Source of the DNA: Cercophora sp. LCS_1 | Lineage: Eukaryota > Ascomycota > Sordariomycetes > Sordariales > Lasiosphaeriaceae | Assembly (NCBI GenBank): GCA_036250225.1 | Contig: JAPZLL010000004.1 | Location: 496,001-560,000 of the forward strand | Length of the DNA: 64,000 nt | Reading direction: 5' to 3' | Shown: positions 32,388-44,099 of the stretch, piece after piece | How the letters are laid out: every line of letters starts with the position of its first letter | Position numbering within the stretch: position 1 is the stretch's first letter | Made by a program: the position numbers and the translations under genes | The notes under the pieces: model-generated | Databases searched by the model: none | Seen by the model: the letters and a program-made list of their open reading frames with translations, nothing else | Told to the model about the DNA's origin: nothing

Positions 32388-32732
32388 GAGGCCTGATGGT
32401 ATCGGAATGTGCATAGCGTGTTGCCGTAGGGTCATAACAAGGGACAAGAATCCAACACTTTGCAAGCGCACTGTCGTTCATCCACCCCAAAATGCGAAGA
32501 CTAATAATTAGCTACCCGACCGACTCTATACTAAACAATAGGATGAAGCTTCACAAAACACTGCCATTGGCATTAAGGATATCGCCAACTCCCGTCACGG
32601 TATCAAAGTCTGGCCGGATACTTTTCCTTGCCCACTTCTATCACCGCTAAACGTCTCAAACTTGGTCAAGTTTAGTACTCTCGACGGTCGGGGGTGCTGC
32701 AGCCCCGAAGGAGGCGTCGCCACAAAGACATC
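32388..32732. terminator. Convergent 3' region between VPS23 and the next gene
   Basis: Both flanking genes end here, so polyadenylation signals of both should lie in this 345-bp gap. No exact site was assigned. Confidence 0.4.
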
Positions 32733-35720
32733 CTACTCGTCTTCGCGGGACACCGCACGCTGGCTGCCTGCGCCGTCGCGGCTCTGTACCGATTGCGATC
32801 TGGCACTTGTCCGTCTCTCCTTCAGCCTCCTCCCAATGGCAAATGCAGCGGCGGCGGCCCGTCTTCCCCAGCTCATGCTGAGGCTGGTCTGGCGAACTGG
32901 CAAGTCAACAGGCGGCGCCGGGGATACGTCGCGTGCGGGAACAGCGTCGCCAGCCTTCGGAAACGAGTGTCCCTCGCCCTGATCTGGGCTGAGAATTGGG
33001 CCATGGGCTTGTCGCTTGAGATTGTCTGCCTTGTGTCCGTAGGAGCTAGGATACCGGCTTTTTCGGGAGGGAATTGGGGAATGCGCCCTCACTCGCGGGT
33101 TTGCTTCGCCATTGTTGAAAGGGTCGGTAAAGCTTGCAGCGGGCCAAACCGGCTTGGGTTCCAAGGCACCATAGCTTTTGCGTGTGGGTAGAATGCGGCC
33201 TGACTTGCTGCTGGACGAGTGAAACAGGGTTGGCGGGCGCTCCGAGGTGTTGTTGACCAGGTCCATTGAAGACCATGCAGCTGTTCCAGCGGCTGGTACG
33301 GCGGTAGGCCGCTGCGGAACAGGAGACCGCTCAGAGCTGACCTCTTGGTTGGAGATATTGTATACGGTCCCCTGGGCCATCACGACCGAGTCAGCTTGAC
33401 TGGCGGTCGATGATGTTTGCTTCCCTTGGGTGTCTGCGACACCGCACCCCTTTGCTGACTCGAAGCTGGGCTTAGGACCGGGATCCTTGGTTTCCTTAGC
33501 CTTCAGGTCAATACGTGAGCCCTTGCTTCCAAAGGACAGCGCCCGCAGAAGCCGAGAGCTCCGCTTGAAGTCCCAAGCGGGATGCAGTCGCCGTTCCATG
33601 TGGGCGCCCGAGTCGTAGGACTTGGGTCTTCTTTTCTTGGAAAGATTCCAGTCACCGATAGCTGGTTGGCTCAAACTCTCGAACAGGCTGATCCTCTCTT
33701 TCACTGGCGACTCCTCTTTCTTCTTTCTCAGCTTGTTGCGTGGCGGTCGTGACGGTGTCTCCGGCTGTGAGGGACCCTGCTCTGTGAACGAGGCAGGCAT
33801 GCTCTTCCGCCGAGCGTCACCCAACTTTGGAGACACGATCACCAATCTTGTTGACGATTGGCTGGTACCCGAAGAGCTTCTTTGAACCCCCGAGGAGCTT
33901 CTTTGGGATGTGACTGCAACAGTTGTTGAAACCATGATTGGCAAGCTGGGGCCTGACTTGGCAGGGGCCGTTTCTCTCCTGGCTTTTCTGAGGAACGGTA
34001 GGAACATTGTAGGATCTTGTCGATCGAGCACACTCCGAATGGTTTTGAATCTATCGACGCGTGGTCCTTCAGAGCCGCCAACTTCGTCGCTGCGCTGCTG
34101 CTTGGTTCCTGTAGGGCCGTGTTCAACAGGTGCCGCAATGTTGTTCGGGATTTCTGAATTCTTTGGATCAACGGTAGAAACCTTGACGGAAAGGATTCGA
34201 GGACGGAGGAGAGGGTGAGAAGGACTGGTTCGATCGGGGCGCGAGCCACGAGAACGTCGTGGAGTAGTCTTTTGGCCGGCTTCATTTTGCTGTCTGCGAC
34301 CCCGATTTGGTGACCCGTGGCCAGCATCTGCTACGTCCGCATCGCGATCTACGGTTTTTGTGGTTCTGGCGGTCGGACGGCGCTCAGCAGTGAGGCTAGC
34401 AGACAAGGCGGTCTGATTCCGAGGCGTCTCTGCGTCAGGCCTATCATCGTGAGGCCTCTCTCCCTTGGTTGGACATATGCGCCGGTTGCCCGACTTCCAA
34501 GGAGAAGCTTGGGTGGAATCCTGTTGACTCTCGATACCGCCACCTCGCTCGAAAGAAAGGCGTAGATCTGCCACACTGTTCCACTTTCGATGAAATGCGC
34601 CGCTGCCATGTTGGGATGGAAGAGTTTGCTGAGTTTGCAGTCGGGTGGCAAAAGAGGGGTTCTTGTTTGGAGTGCAAAGGATGTCTTTCCCAGCGGCTCT
34701 CCACTTTCCGTGCTGGTCAACATGGATCGAAGTGTGCTTCCGGGGTGAGCTGGTCGTCGCACGGCCGGACGTCGTAACCTTGGACAAAGAAGCAGTCATG
34801 CGGGTGACTGTCGGTTTTGTGAACCGCCCTCCGTCGCTCTCAAACATCTTCCTCCGCTCTGCAACTGGTTTCGGGTCCCACCCTATCTTTCCCTCCTTGA
34901 CCCAGCTCAGTCTTTTCGCCGGCGCCTCGCGTGGCCCGGTTCCAGCGTCGAAGGGTTCGAGGCGCGCATGTTGAATCCTGGAGGGAATATCCAAGGTACT
35001 GGGTGGGATTTCCGACTTTCGCGAGGACGCCTAGTTCTCGATGTAGCCGGCCCTCTCCCGGTGTGTCGGTGTGCTGCCGACGGGATCTGTCGTCGCATGT
35101 CGCTTGAGCGGGGAGCTTTCTTTCGGGGCAACCGATCTCAAACGCGTTCGTAGGTTCGCGGGAGACGTGATTGTTGTCGGTGAGATTTGACTTGATCGGT
35201 TCGAATCACGTCGGTCTAGGTCTGGGATCGTGAGACGGGGGGGTCGACGGAACGGGGACTCTTCCTTGAAGAGTGTGTTTGCATCGGAAAAGGCAGCGGT
35301 TTTCGAGGGAGTTGGTGTTCGGGGATGTCGTCTCGGGGACGAGGGTTGGGAGAATTCTCGAGGATCGACATGTTTGATGGCATCGAGGACTTCATATTTG
35401 GAGACGATGGTCGCGAGGTTGGGTGCTTGCAAGCGCGAGGGTGGTGGCGTCAGCTCGACCAAAACCAGGCCTTGGTCGCCCCTGAGCAAATCGCGAGGAA
35501 AATTGATGGATTCCTTTTTTGAAACGCCACTACATGACGTTTCTTCGTCGCCTCTCTTTTGAGGTGACTCCATGGTCTGATCGGAGCCCGACTGGCTTTT
35601 CCGTGGCAGACGCAGGGGGAGTGGCTTCATCTGGACGTGGGAAAAGTCTCGGGCTGCAGCGTGGCCCGTTGGCGGCGATGCGGCCTGGACTCTGGCCTTC
35701 CCAGGGCTGGGAGAAGCCAT
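32733..35720 (-). CDS. Large disordered Ser/Arg/Pro-rich protein, function unknown
   Basis: Two long open frames in the same phase are separated only by a TAG at 35031-35033. The simplest model treats the TAG as an intron acceptor. A 51-nt in-frame intron (35031-35081, GTCGGC...AACTAG) gives about 978 residues from the ATG at 35720. The donor is weak, so a nonsense mutation is possible. The N-terminal part holds a compact-looking segment (GLVLVELTPPPSRLQAPN, then ATIVSKYEVLDAIKHVDPRE). The rest is low complexity with many Ser-Pro and basic clusters, suggesting a heavily phosphorylated scaffold or regulatory protein. ESPFRRPPRLTIPDLDRRD and KRLSWVKEGKIGWDP look conserved. No enzymatic domain is visible. 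Confidence 0.6.
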
Positions 35721-36447
35721 GAGGGTGGGCTGGAGGTAATACAAGGGTAAAAAGAGACAATGGTGCACGACAACGGCCAGCGCAGAATATATGCGGTTTG
35801 TTTGAGAAAACACCTGCTGACTTTGCAACCGATCTGGAAGGCGGCCTGGCTGGCTCCCACTCGCTAGGTAGAGAGTACCCTGTCGTGGGAATCCCAGTGG
35901 GAAGGGAAGAGCCACTGAGATGTCCCTGTAGATTAGAGTACCTATTCAGGGAAGCGGCGATGACGGTAAGCACCGATTGCGCACTGAATGGGAAATGAAG
36001 ACGGAAAGATCCAATAGTTCCTACCAGGGTCATATTGCAAAAACAGCAGGCAGAAGGCAGATCATTTCCCTTGGTGTTACCATTGATGATCAGTTCAAAA
36101 CCTCAAATCGAACGAAATCGCCCTTCATTTCTATCTACCGTACTCTAAGCGGCGTCCTATGATGGGTGAATCTCAATCTCTCAGTCCATCGCTTTTGCCC
36201 CGGCAAAAGAAATCGGGAAAGAAGAGAAGAAAAATGCGCTATGCGTAAGCAGGGTAAGAGTATTATCCAGTCACGCCTCCAAAACGTGCGAGAGAATGAA
36301 AAAGAAACCTACTCTCCTCCTCCCCAGATTATGACAAAGGCCGTCCACGACGCCATCTCCAAGTCTCTTCGTTCAAGCCATCACCCTCTCACCAACTCAA
36401 AAATCCCCACCACAACTTCGGCCTCATCTATAACCGCAGAACTCTTC
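35721..36447. other. Intergenic region
   Basis: Upstream side of the large disordered-protein gene and 3' flank of STE2. No gene was seen. Confidence 0.6.
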
Positions 36448-37731
36448 CTACGAGCTCTTTGGTGATGCATCGCTCGACACCTTCTCGACGCTGTGCTCGA
36501 TGCGATGATCGACCCGAACACCACGCTCGAGGTCATCGTCATCAATGCGGGCCAACTCTGCGTCAAGATGGTCAGTGTGGACTGCTCGGCCCTTTTCGTG
36601 GCTTGAGCTCGAAATGTGCGACGTGAGGCCGTTACGGTTAAAAGTTGGAGAATGGAACGTGCTGTCGCGTCCGGCAGAGGTGGAAGTTCCGCTCAAAAGT
36701 CTGTGTTTGCTGGCTTGTCCAGTGGAAGCAGCCACGCTACCCGCGGCTGATGATCCATCGAACCAGGCAGGATTGGCGAGACGCTGGGCGACAAGTGTGC
36801 CCAAAGGTAGGACAACAATGACCGAAGTGAGTGTGAGGGAGCCGGATTCGAAGTTGACGAATTTGCCATACTGAAGACCGGTGAAGATGACTGTCAAGAG
36901 CAAGTTAGTACTTTGGGACAAAGTTCAAGCGGTGAGTGAGAGCAATGACGAACCTGGCACCAACATGAGAATGCCGTTTGTGATGACGAGAACATCCATC
37001 GCGTTCAGCCCTGTGAGCGATGGAAGAATGGACCGCGTGGTCCACATGTGGACAATGAGACGGCTGATGAAGAGGAAGCAGAACCACGAAATCGAGGCCG
37101 TGATGAGACCGAGGTACGTCTGCCGCACCCAAAGCTGAAAGACACGCGGGTCGCCGTGCGTGATGTAGGCACACTGGAGGACAGTGATACCAAAGGTGAA
37201 GCCGATAGTCGTCAGCACAAGAGCGAGGGAGAAGATCAGCGCAGCAATCTTCCAAAGCCGGGGCCAGAGCTGGAGCATGGACCAAGCCTGGAGAAACAGG
37301 GCGACCTCAACAAGCATTGTGACGGGGATGGCGAAGGCGGTAGCCACGACGCTGATGTTGTAGTCAACCTGGGCAACAAACTGGTAGTCACCCGTCATGA
37401 CCGTGTAAATCTCCAGCCATGACGAGGGAAAGAACAGTGCGAGCAGCACCATGCGAATGAGGTTGAGCGCGAGAGCCAGTGTGTGGACAATGGTGGTGGC
37501 TCTCTTGAACCGCTTTCCCGGCGTCATGACCAAGATGACGACAAGCATGATGAAACATGCTCCGATCTGGCTGCCATAGGTGATGGATGACGCGGCTGCT
37601 TCAACCCGGAGCTGGTTGAGAGCCCCGAGAGGAAGGGTGATGTTATCCTGTCCGCTGGGCCCGAGCAAGACGAAGCCTTGCTGGTCAGGCGGGAGCGGCG
37701 CACTGGGGTTGCCGCTGTCGTTGGTAGCCAT
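36448..37731 (-). CDS. STE2: Alpha-factor-type pheromone receptor, STE2/PRE-2 family GPCR
   Basis: The product is 406 residues from exons 36954-37731 and 36448-36890. The 63-nt intron 36891-36953 has a TACTAAC branch site and splices MLVP to VIFTGLQYGKF inside the last membrane region. Seven hydrophobic segments are readable, with family-like blocks GSQIGACFIMLVVILVMTP, FKRATTIVHTLALALNLIRM, GDYQFVAQVDYNISVVATAF, EVALFLQAWSMLQLWP, TTIGFTFGITVLQC and FESGSLTLTSVIVVLPLGTLV. The cytoplasmic tail is Ser-rich and acidic, as expected for a desensitised GPCR. It senses the alpha-type mating peptide and signals through a G protein. The start ATG at 37731 was preferred to an upstream TTG. Confidence 0.92.
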
Positions 37732-39404
37732 TGCTGGTATGAGTTTTGGTTCACGCTGCAAGAAAGGGTTCGTCTTCGACTGGCTGACCGTTCAATGTCT
37801 CTTGAGAAGAAGAAAGGATGAAGTAAGGTAGTAAGATCAATGCCGAAACCAGGAGTCTGTGCCAATGAAATGTTGTGTTGGCGACAGAGGAAGCGTTTGT
37901 AGTCGAAAGGTGATGCAGAAGAGAGAGATGGTGAATCGGCTGGGAGACTGACGGTAAATGTACCTGAAGCAGAATATCTAGCGTCGAGTGACATGTTGGT
38001 GGCATTGTGCAGTTGACGATATTATTCAAAGAAGGCGAACCGCCAGCCAGGGATAATAGTAAGTAGAATTTGGACAATGCGTTTGCTTGTGGCGTCGGGG
38101 TCGCGAGTGTTTGTGGGCGCGGCCGACGTTAGTATTGTTCGCTCCCGTGTCTTGCTATTGTTGTTGCCCGCAAGGTGTGCGGCCCCGTTTTGGGCTTCGA
38201 TCCAGCCAGCCAATCCAATTTCACCAAACGATAGATCGTGCATCATGTTCTTCAGGAATTGTGACTGCATTCCTCGATTGGTTTTTGGTCGGTCGGAACC
38301 AACAGCGCAAAGTTGGGGGCTGATAGACTCGTCGTCACCGGAGCGTCGACAGCCCAGAGTGGTGATTCCTCACATCAATAGACCAGCGAGCTGAAACTCG
38401 GGACCTTCAGGGAAATTGTGATGAGTTGATTCCAGTTTTGGTCGGTTGGGGGTCATGTGAAATCCCGGACTTTAAGTCGTTGCGGCAGCAATATTTGCGA
38501 GTCCGTAGCCCGACGGGTTTCGTCGTGGTCAGTTCGACAAAGAGAGAGACCGACATGTTTTGAGGTCCCTGAAGCCGATGCTGCTTCCTTGAGCAAGGCC
38601 GTGGAATGCCGGTATCGGGGAGACGTCGTCGACAAACCATCGTATCCTCGACCCAAGTCAATCGCCGACCGGTTCATTCCACCCTCAGCACCCAAGTCCC
38701 AGCTGATGGATGCTGGGCCCAATTTTAAATGACCCTGTCGTATGTCGCTGCCTAGCCTGCGCAGATGACCTCGAAAAAGATCTCGTTTCTTCCCCTGAAG
38801 ATAGCTAGGGACTTCGAGTCCGAAATCGACGGTTCGATCGCCACACTTTCCTCCGACAACGCGAAACTTTCGGAAGTCTTTTTGCTCTTGTGAACTCAAT
38901 TCCAACGAGGAATTTCGCAAGCGGACGACGGCTTCGTGGGTCCCGTCGGTTGCGAGACGTGACGAGAGAAACAATCAACGCCGCTGTTCTAGCCGGCCAT
39001 GACGTCTGGGTGAATTGCGAATTGCTCGCCGTCAACTGACCCACTTTGAACTTTGAGTTTAGATGAAAGAGGCAGGGTCTTGACTTCACAACGGAAGGTG
39101 CAACCTAGTTTCCATTCACTAGAGGGAGACCGACCGGATGGAAATCAGACATTGAATAAAGAAGGTAGAAGAAGCTCTCCTTGCCTACTTGCATGTGTTT
39201 CTTCCCGTGATTCTTTTTGAGAAGAGAGAGGTTTGAGAAAGCACAATCTCCATGCAAGCAATGGGTCTTGAGAGTCTGTTGCCTGAAGCTCAAATCCTGT
39301 GTGACCTTTTGCCCTTGCCTGCCATCATTTTCCTCCCCTCTTTCAACGCCAAGCCAACCCACCCAGTCAGTCACATCACCAAATCACCATCACCATCCCT
39401 ACCG
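37732..39404. other. Intergenic region upstream of STE2
   Basis: About 1.7 kb with no supported gene. Short overlapping frames on both strands have no coding-like features. The proximal part should hold the STE2 promoter. Confidence 0.55.
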
Positions 39405-40154
39405 TCATATGCGAAACGACTCCCACCCACCCATCAGCCCATCCTCAACATCCCTCCTCCCATCCCCTCCTCCCCGCTCAACCAACCCTCCCATCTCCCC
39501 ATCAACCCTCTCCGCACCATCCGTCCCCCTCTCCTCATCCCCATCCCCTGTACATTCCACCCACAGCCCCCTCCCCCGCCCCTCCAAATCCCACCGTCCG
39601 CCTCTAAGAACCACCCTCTGATCCCCCGTCCCAAGCCTCTCCCCAAAGCAATTCAGCACCATACAATCCCCCCTCCTCAACCCCCGCCGGTCATCTCCTC
39701 CATGTCTCCATCGAAACGGACACCCACCAGGGTTCGCACACACACCCACACCCAGTCCATTCCGTCTCCACTCCCCACACTGACACTCCCAAAACACAGG
39801 CTCAACAAACCGCGCATCGAAATGGCGACCGCCTACGGTGCGCACGACGCGTCGGATATCGTGCGTTGGGCCGAGGGCACAGGAGGGGCAGATAGTGTGC
39901 GCGCACGAGGGGCGGAAGCAGATCTCTTTTGGGTCTCCAGAGGAGGAGAATGGGGACGAAGAAGGTGTGTAGGCCATGCCGACCGGGTCGCGGTAGTCGG
40001 TACTCGCGCAGCGGCAACAGAACCAGCGGTTCGTTTGGGTTAGGTAGTGGAGTGGTGCGTGGCCGGGTGGATGGCGGACGGGGATGGAGGATGGAGGGAG
40101 AATGCGTGGTGGTGGGAGGTTGGGGGTTGGGAATGAGGAGGGGATCGTTTCCAT
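39405..40154 (-). CDS. Cys-rich, probably zinc-binding hypothetical protein
   Basis: This 249-residue ORF runs from the ATG at 40154 (METIPSSFP); an in-frame ATG at 40310 would add 52 residues. After a Pro-rich start, a cysteine-rich core reads RWFCCRCAS, then CFRPSCAHTICPSCALG, then VFWECQCGEWRRNGLG and CANPGGCPF. The CxxC pairs and the C-x-H-x2-C-x2-C arrangement suggest at least two zinc sites, RING-like or a fungal variant. The C-terminal third is Gly/Arg/Glu-rich and low complexity, which mirrors a Pro/Ser-rich frame on the opposite strand. The role is unknown; a ubiquitin ligase or a DNA/protein-binding module are guesses. Confidence 0.6.
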   Translation of the reverse strand: METIPSSFPTPNLPPPRILPPSSIPVRHPPGHAPLHYLTQTNRWFCCRCASTDYRDPVGMAYTPSSSPFSSSGDPKEICFRPSCAHTICPSCALGPTHDIRRVVRTVGGRHFDARFVEPVFWECQCGEWRRNGLGVGVCANPGGCPFRWRHGGDDRRGLRRGDCMVLNCFGERLGTGDQRVVLRGGRWDLEGRGRGLWVECTGDGDEERGTDGAERVDGEMGGLVERGGGDGRRDVEDGLMGGWESFRI

Positions 40155-41138
40155 GTTTTCGTCTCCCTCCTTTTTTTTTTGATGCGGCGAAGCTCGTTCT
40201 TTGTATGTCGTGTGGCAGCTTGTAGGAGGGTACCTATTTGGGGGGAAAAAAAATATGTTCGGTGTAGATCTGGAGGTCCATGATACTGGTGTGTTGTCGG
40301 AGGAGTCCATCCGTCCGTCCGGGGATCGATATCTGCTGTGGTAACACCCGTTTGTCGTCCGGTGAGCGTGGTGTAACAATGTTACATCACGCGAGACAGA
40401 AGCCCATGAGGCGTGTCTAGGTAGTTTGGTGTGCACGTGTACGATGATTCCGGGGATTTACATGGATCAACCGTGTTCAGGTATTGTTCTGGATTTTGCC
40501 AGGCGAGAGATCGGGATGGTGATGCAGGGAGGCGGCATGTTTTGCTCACCGCCAATCGCAACTTTGCTGACCTTGAGAGTAAAACGTGGAGGAATAAAAA
40601 GTCTTTGATGGAAATGGGTCCTTGTTTGTAGAGCTATGGGGCAGTGGGGTTGTGGTGCTGTGTCGGTTGCAAAAAGTTGCGAAAACACCATGATCCAAGT
40701 TGGTGATCCTTGGCGACAAAATGGCCGCACATCAAATCGGGCTGATACCGCTTCAAATGACATCGGCGAGTCGGCTAATTTTCAATGGGCAGAAAGGCAA
40801 TATTCCAAGGCCTCTAGATGGTTATTTGACGTCTCGAAATATGAAGTCATGGCCCTCTGAAATTATCGGGAGCCGACTTCATTCAAACAACCACGATTGG
40901 ACAACGGCTTTGACACATCAACCTCATTTTGCATCTATGGCAGCTAGATTACAGGCTAGAATCCCCCAACCATATCAACCATCTCGACGCCCTGTGTCAA
41001 GTCTTGTGTCCTGTGGAATTTCCCCGGGGCGCCAGGCCCGTGCCATTATCGACCCCGAGGTCGAAAAGCACAAGCAAGTTTGGTCCCTCGCCCAATACCT
41101 CATTCCTACTAATCCTGTCGTGACGAAAGACTATACCT
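40155..41138. other. Intergenic region
   Basis: Nothing recognised beyond the leader of the Cys-rich gene and the 3' flank of the BTB gene. Confidence 0.55.
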
Positions 41139-42773
41139 TCAAGCGTCGACGTCCTCCACCTTGATCTCGACATCGAAGTGCTCGAACGGGTCAGTAGCGT
41201 CAAAGTCCTCGAACTGCTTGTAGTGCTGGGGGTCCTCGCGCAGATTGACCTCGGGAACCGGGCTAGGCTCCCGCTCCTCCATCTCGTTCAGCTCACGGAA
41301 GAGGTCGCTGTTGTAGGCACCCGAGCGCTTCGCACGGCCCTTGAGCTCCTGAATCAGCTCACCCTTGAGCTGCACCATGCTCGGCATGGCGTCGACAACA
41401 GCCTCCTTGTGGCCAATGCCACAACCACTGTGGGTGTCCTGATGTGGCACGACACCGGGAACCTTGAAGCGTGTCACCTTGATCTTGTTGACCTTGTTGG
41501 CCAAGTCGTGAACGCTGCCCTTGTAACTCTCCGCAGAGGGAACGGGCATGAGGTCGGCCGACATGAGACCGCTCATGAGAGAGCCCAGCTGCTGGAACTG
41601 GCATTGGTGCTTGATGTCGATGCTGCCATCAGTTGAGCGGCAGAACTTGACCTCCTGGTTCTTGGTGGCGTCCATGAGCTCCGAAAAAGGGACGCTGAGG
41701 GCATAGAGAATCTGGGTGACCGCCTCCAAACGGGCAGAAGCGATCAAGCCTGTGATAACATCACGGTCAGCTACTTACTGAAAGCGGGTGTATGTATATA
41801 AACTCACCAATGACGTAGTCCGGGAGATCCTGGTCCTTCCAAAGGTTACCCTTGGAATCAACGAGCTCGCCATCGTCGTTGATAGTGGCCTTGTACGCGA
41901 CACGCGACACGACGCGTGAAAACCAACGACCTTCGCCGAGGATCCAAGTCAGGTAGAGAGTCTTCTCATCATCATTCTTGCTAGAATTGTCGTTCATGGC
42001 AACGTGCCAGTTGAGAGACCCGACCCTGAGCACATGTTAGTCCTGAAGGGTTATGTGATAACTCGGATTAAGGCAACTTACCAAACCTGCATGTACGGGA
42101 CGATCAGCTGTGAGCAATCGTACTTGCTGATCATCTTCGCAAGTCCGTAGAGCTCATCGACATTCGGACGCTCGGGAAGCTCATGAAACTTCCAATGAGC
42201 AATTGACATGATGACGTCAAGGCCAAAGACATCATCATCCAGCATCTCGATAACCCACTTGCCGTTCTGAAAGTGGGGATAGCTGCCGCCATATATTATC
42301 TTGCGCCAGACTGGGGATGCCGCCGCCACAACCGGCGACCAGACCTTGTACAGAATCGGGCCGTCCTTGTTTGTCAACTTAATGTACAAGTCGGCATCGA
42401 TGTGATACTTGATCACGGGCAACTTCTCATTCGTCTCAGTGTCGACGGTAGTGAGAGTTGTGTCCTTGAGATCATCAGCACCAACGTCGGCGCTGACGAT
42501 GGACAAGTCCAAGTCGTCGTCGTCCTCCTTAACGACAACGTCTTTCTTGTCTGAATGAGCCTGGGTGGCCTGCGAGCCCTGCTCACAGTCCGAAATGACG
42601 CTCGAGACCTCCGTGATGGGCGAAAGGGGAGGCTCGCCGATAGTCTTGACGCTCAGCGTCGCTTTGGGGCTGTTGTTCTTGGTCGCAATGCGCTCCGGAG
42701 AGAGAGCATTGTCCCCATTGCCGTCGACAGTGGCAGGAACAGTGGATGCCTTCTCTTCAGATTGGTGAGACAT
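41139..42773 (-). CDS. Fungal BTB/POZ-type protein
   Basis: The product is 506 residues from exons 42082-42773, 41808-42025 and 41139-41749; the introns are 56 and 58 nt with consistent phases. The N-terminal about 130 residues are disordered and acidic. A BTB-like segment follows (YHIDADLYIKL, YKVWSPVVAAASPVWRKII, MLDDDVFGLDVIMSIAHWKF), continuing into YGLAKMISKYDCSQLIVPYM. The rest (NWHVAMND, LYLTWILGEGRWFSRVV, IASARLEAVTQILYALSVP, CQFQQLGSLMSGL) is the helical region typical of fungal BTB proteins sometimes named nuclear-pore-like. Partners are unknown; BTB domains usually mediate dimerisation or cullin binding. The leader upstream of 42773 is strongly CT-rich. Confidence 0.85.
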
Positions 42774-44081
42774 GGTGACTCGAATGGAAATAAAGCGAGC
42801 TGTTGTGGGCTTGTCAACACCAGGTATGGCAAAAAGCAAAAGAGCAGTTAGGCCAGCCTTGTGGTACGAAAGAAGGTCAAGGTTGAATACACTCGAAGGT
42901 GGAAGAGGGTGAAGGTGAAGGTGTGGGGAGAGTACAGGTGAAGGTTGGTGAAGGCGGAAGAGGTAAAGGTGGGAGAAGGTGACGGCAGAAAGAGGAAGAG
43001 GAAAACGTAGTGGGGCAGGGAAAAGTGTGGTGAAGTAGGGCTCGCTCTACAAGGCAGGAATTTGTGTGCAGCCTGATTTTTCTGGCGTGACTACGGGAGG
43101 AAGGTGCTCTTTCATGCCAACTTACTGGTACCGCTCTTGCCAATCCTCAGGTTGCGAAGAAGCTTGGACTTTTTCTTGATCCATTTCTTCACCGCCGGGA
43201 GGACGAGGCAGGATAATTCTGCCATTTTCTCTGGCTCCTCGGGTTTGATTTCGATGGCGCGCTTGATTCTGGTTGAAGGTTGGGTTGTGAAACTTGGATT
43301 GTTGGTTTCTTTGGTTCTTTGAAGGAGAAAGAGCACGTTGGTCATTGATTAGGTTGCTAAATACACAGGGAAGAGGAGGCTCGACTCTCCATCCTCACCT
43401 CCGCCCCTTCTCTGAATAGGAACAATAGCTATTCTGGACAATTGTTGAGGGTGTAACGAAATCTCTGTGGAGCATCAAATGCAACAAAGGCATAACTATT
43501 GCATTTTCAGCACAATGGCGAGGTAAAATAGAGGCGGTTGAGGGCAGGTCAAGGCCTGAGACACGAAACACCAGCCCGGTCTTGATCATGTGCATTGTGC
43601 AAATACTCGGGGATTTGCTGCGTCCGTTTGAGATTACGTCGATGACATGGCAACCGCCTCGTGGTACTGTTCGCTCGCCGCTTACATCCCGACCGAGGAG
43701 GATTTAGACGTCAGACCTTTGCTAGAGAGGTCTAGGAATGGCGCCGTCCTCCCAATGACAAGGCCAGAGCGTCGGGCTGCTTGAAGCTTCAATACAGTAA
43801 CAGGGTAACATGGCATATCTAAGAAATCTCCTAGCTTATGCCACCGACTTGATCATGTTCTGCGGTTTCAGATGCCGTCTTCTGGTGTCGAGGCATATCA
43901 ATCAGACCGACTCGTTTGTACTAGCGGGAGGAGAAAACACCAATATACTGGCATACAGTGGAGACGGAGAAGTAAGTCCAGGTCATTACACGTTTTATCG
44001 TACACTATTCTATCACTTGGACAGGGTCAAGAGGCTCCAAGCCCCAGTCCCACCTCCTCCCACCAGGCACTGGACAAATGT
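42774..44081. other. Intergenic region with a purine/pyrimidine tract and weak ORFs
   Basis: From about 42890 to 43010 the + strand is GGTGAAGG-rich, that is, CT-rich in the BTB transcript leader. Two weak small ORFs (43112-43345 and 43810-44099) are listed separately. Confidence 0.5.
43112..43345 (-). CDS. Weak candidate: 77-residue basic protein
   Basis: The ORF begins at a true ATG and ends with a lysine-rich stretch (VKKWIKKKSKLLRNLRIGK). A GTAAGT donor near its end could splice it further. It could equally be a leader ORF upstream of the BTB gene. No family was recognised. Confidence 0.25.
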   Translation of the reverse strand: MTNVLFLLQRTKETNNPSFTTQPSTRIKRAIEIKPEEPEKMAELSCLVLPAVKKWIKKKSKLLRNLRIGKSGTSKLA

Positions 44082-44099
44082 CTACCACTTCTTGCGTAA
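43810..44099 (+). CDS. Weak candidate: small two-exon ORF
   Basis: An ATG at 43810 opens MAYLRNLLAYATDLIMFCGF. A good donor (GTAAGT at 43972) and a GACAG acceptor before GGTCAAGAGG would join to a short Pro/Ser-rich end that overlaps the 3' end of the minus-strand gene. The splice signals are good but there is no family support. Confidence 0.22.

Noticed and set aside
39252..40043. Long Pro/Ser-rich plus-strand ORF (263 codons)
   Set aside because: It is the complement of the Gly/Arg-rich tail and core of the Cys-rich minus-strand gene. It has only low-complexity proline/serine content and no domain.
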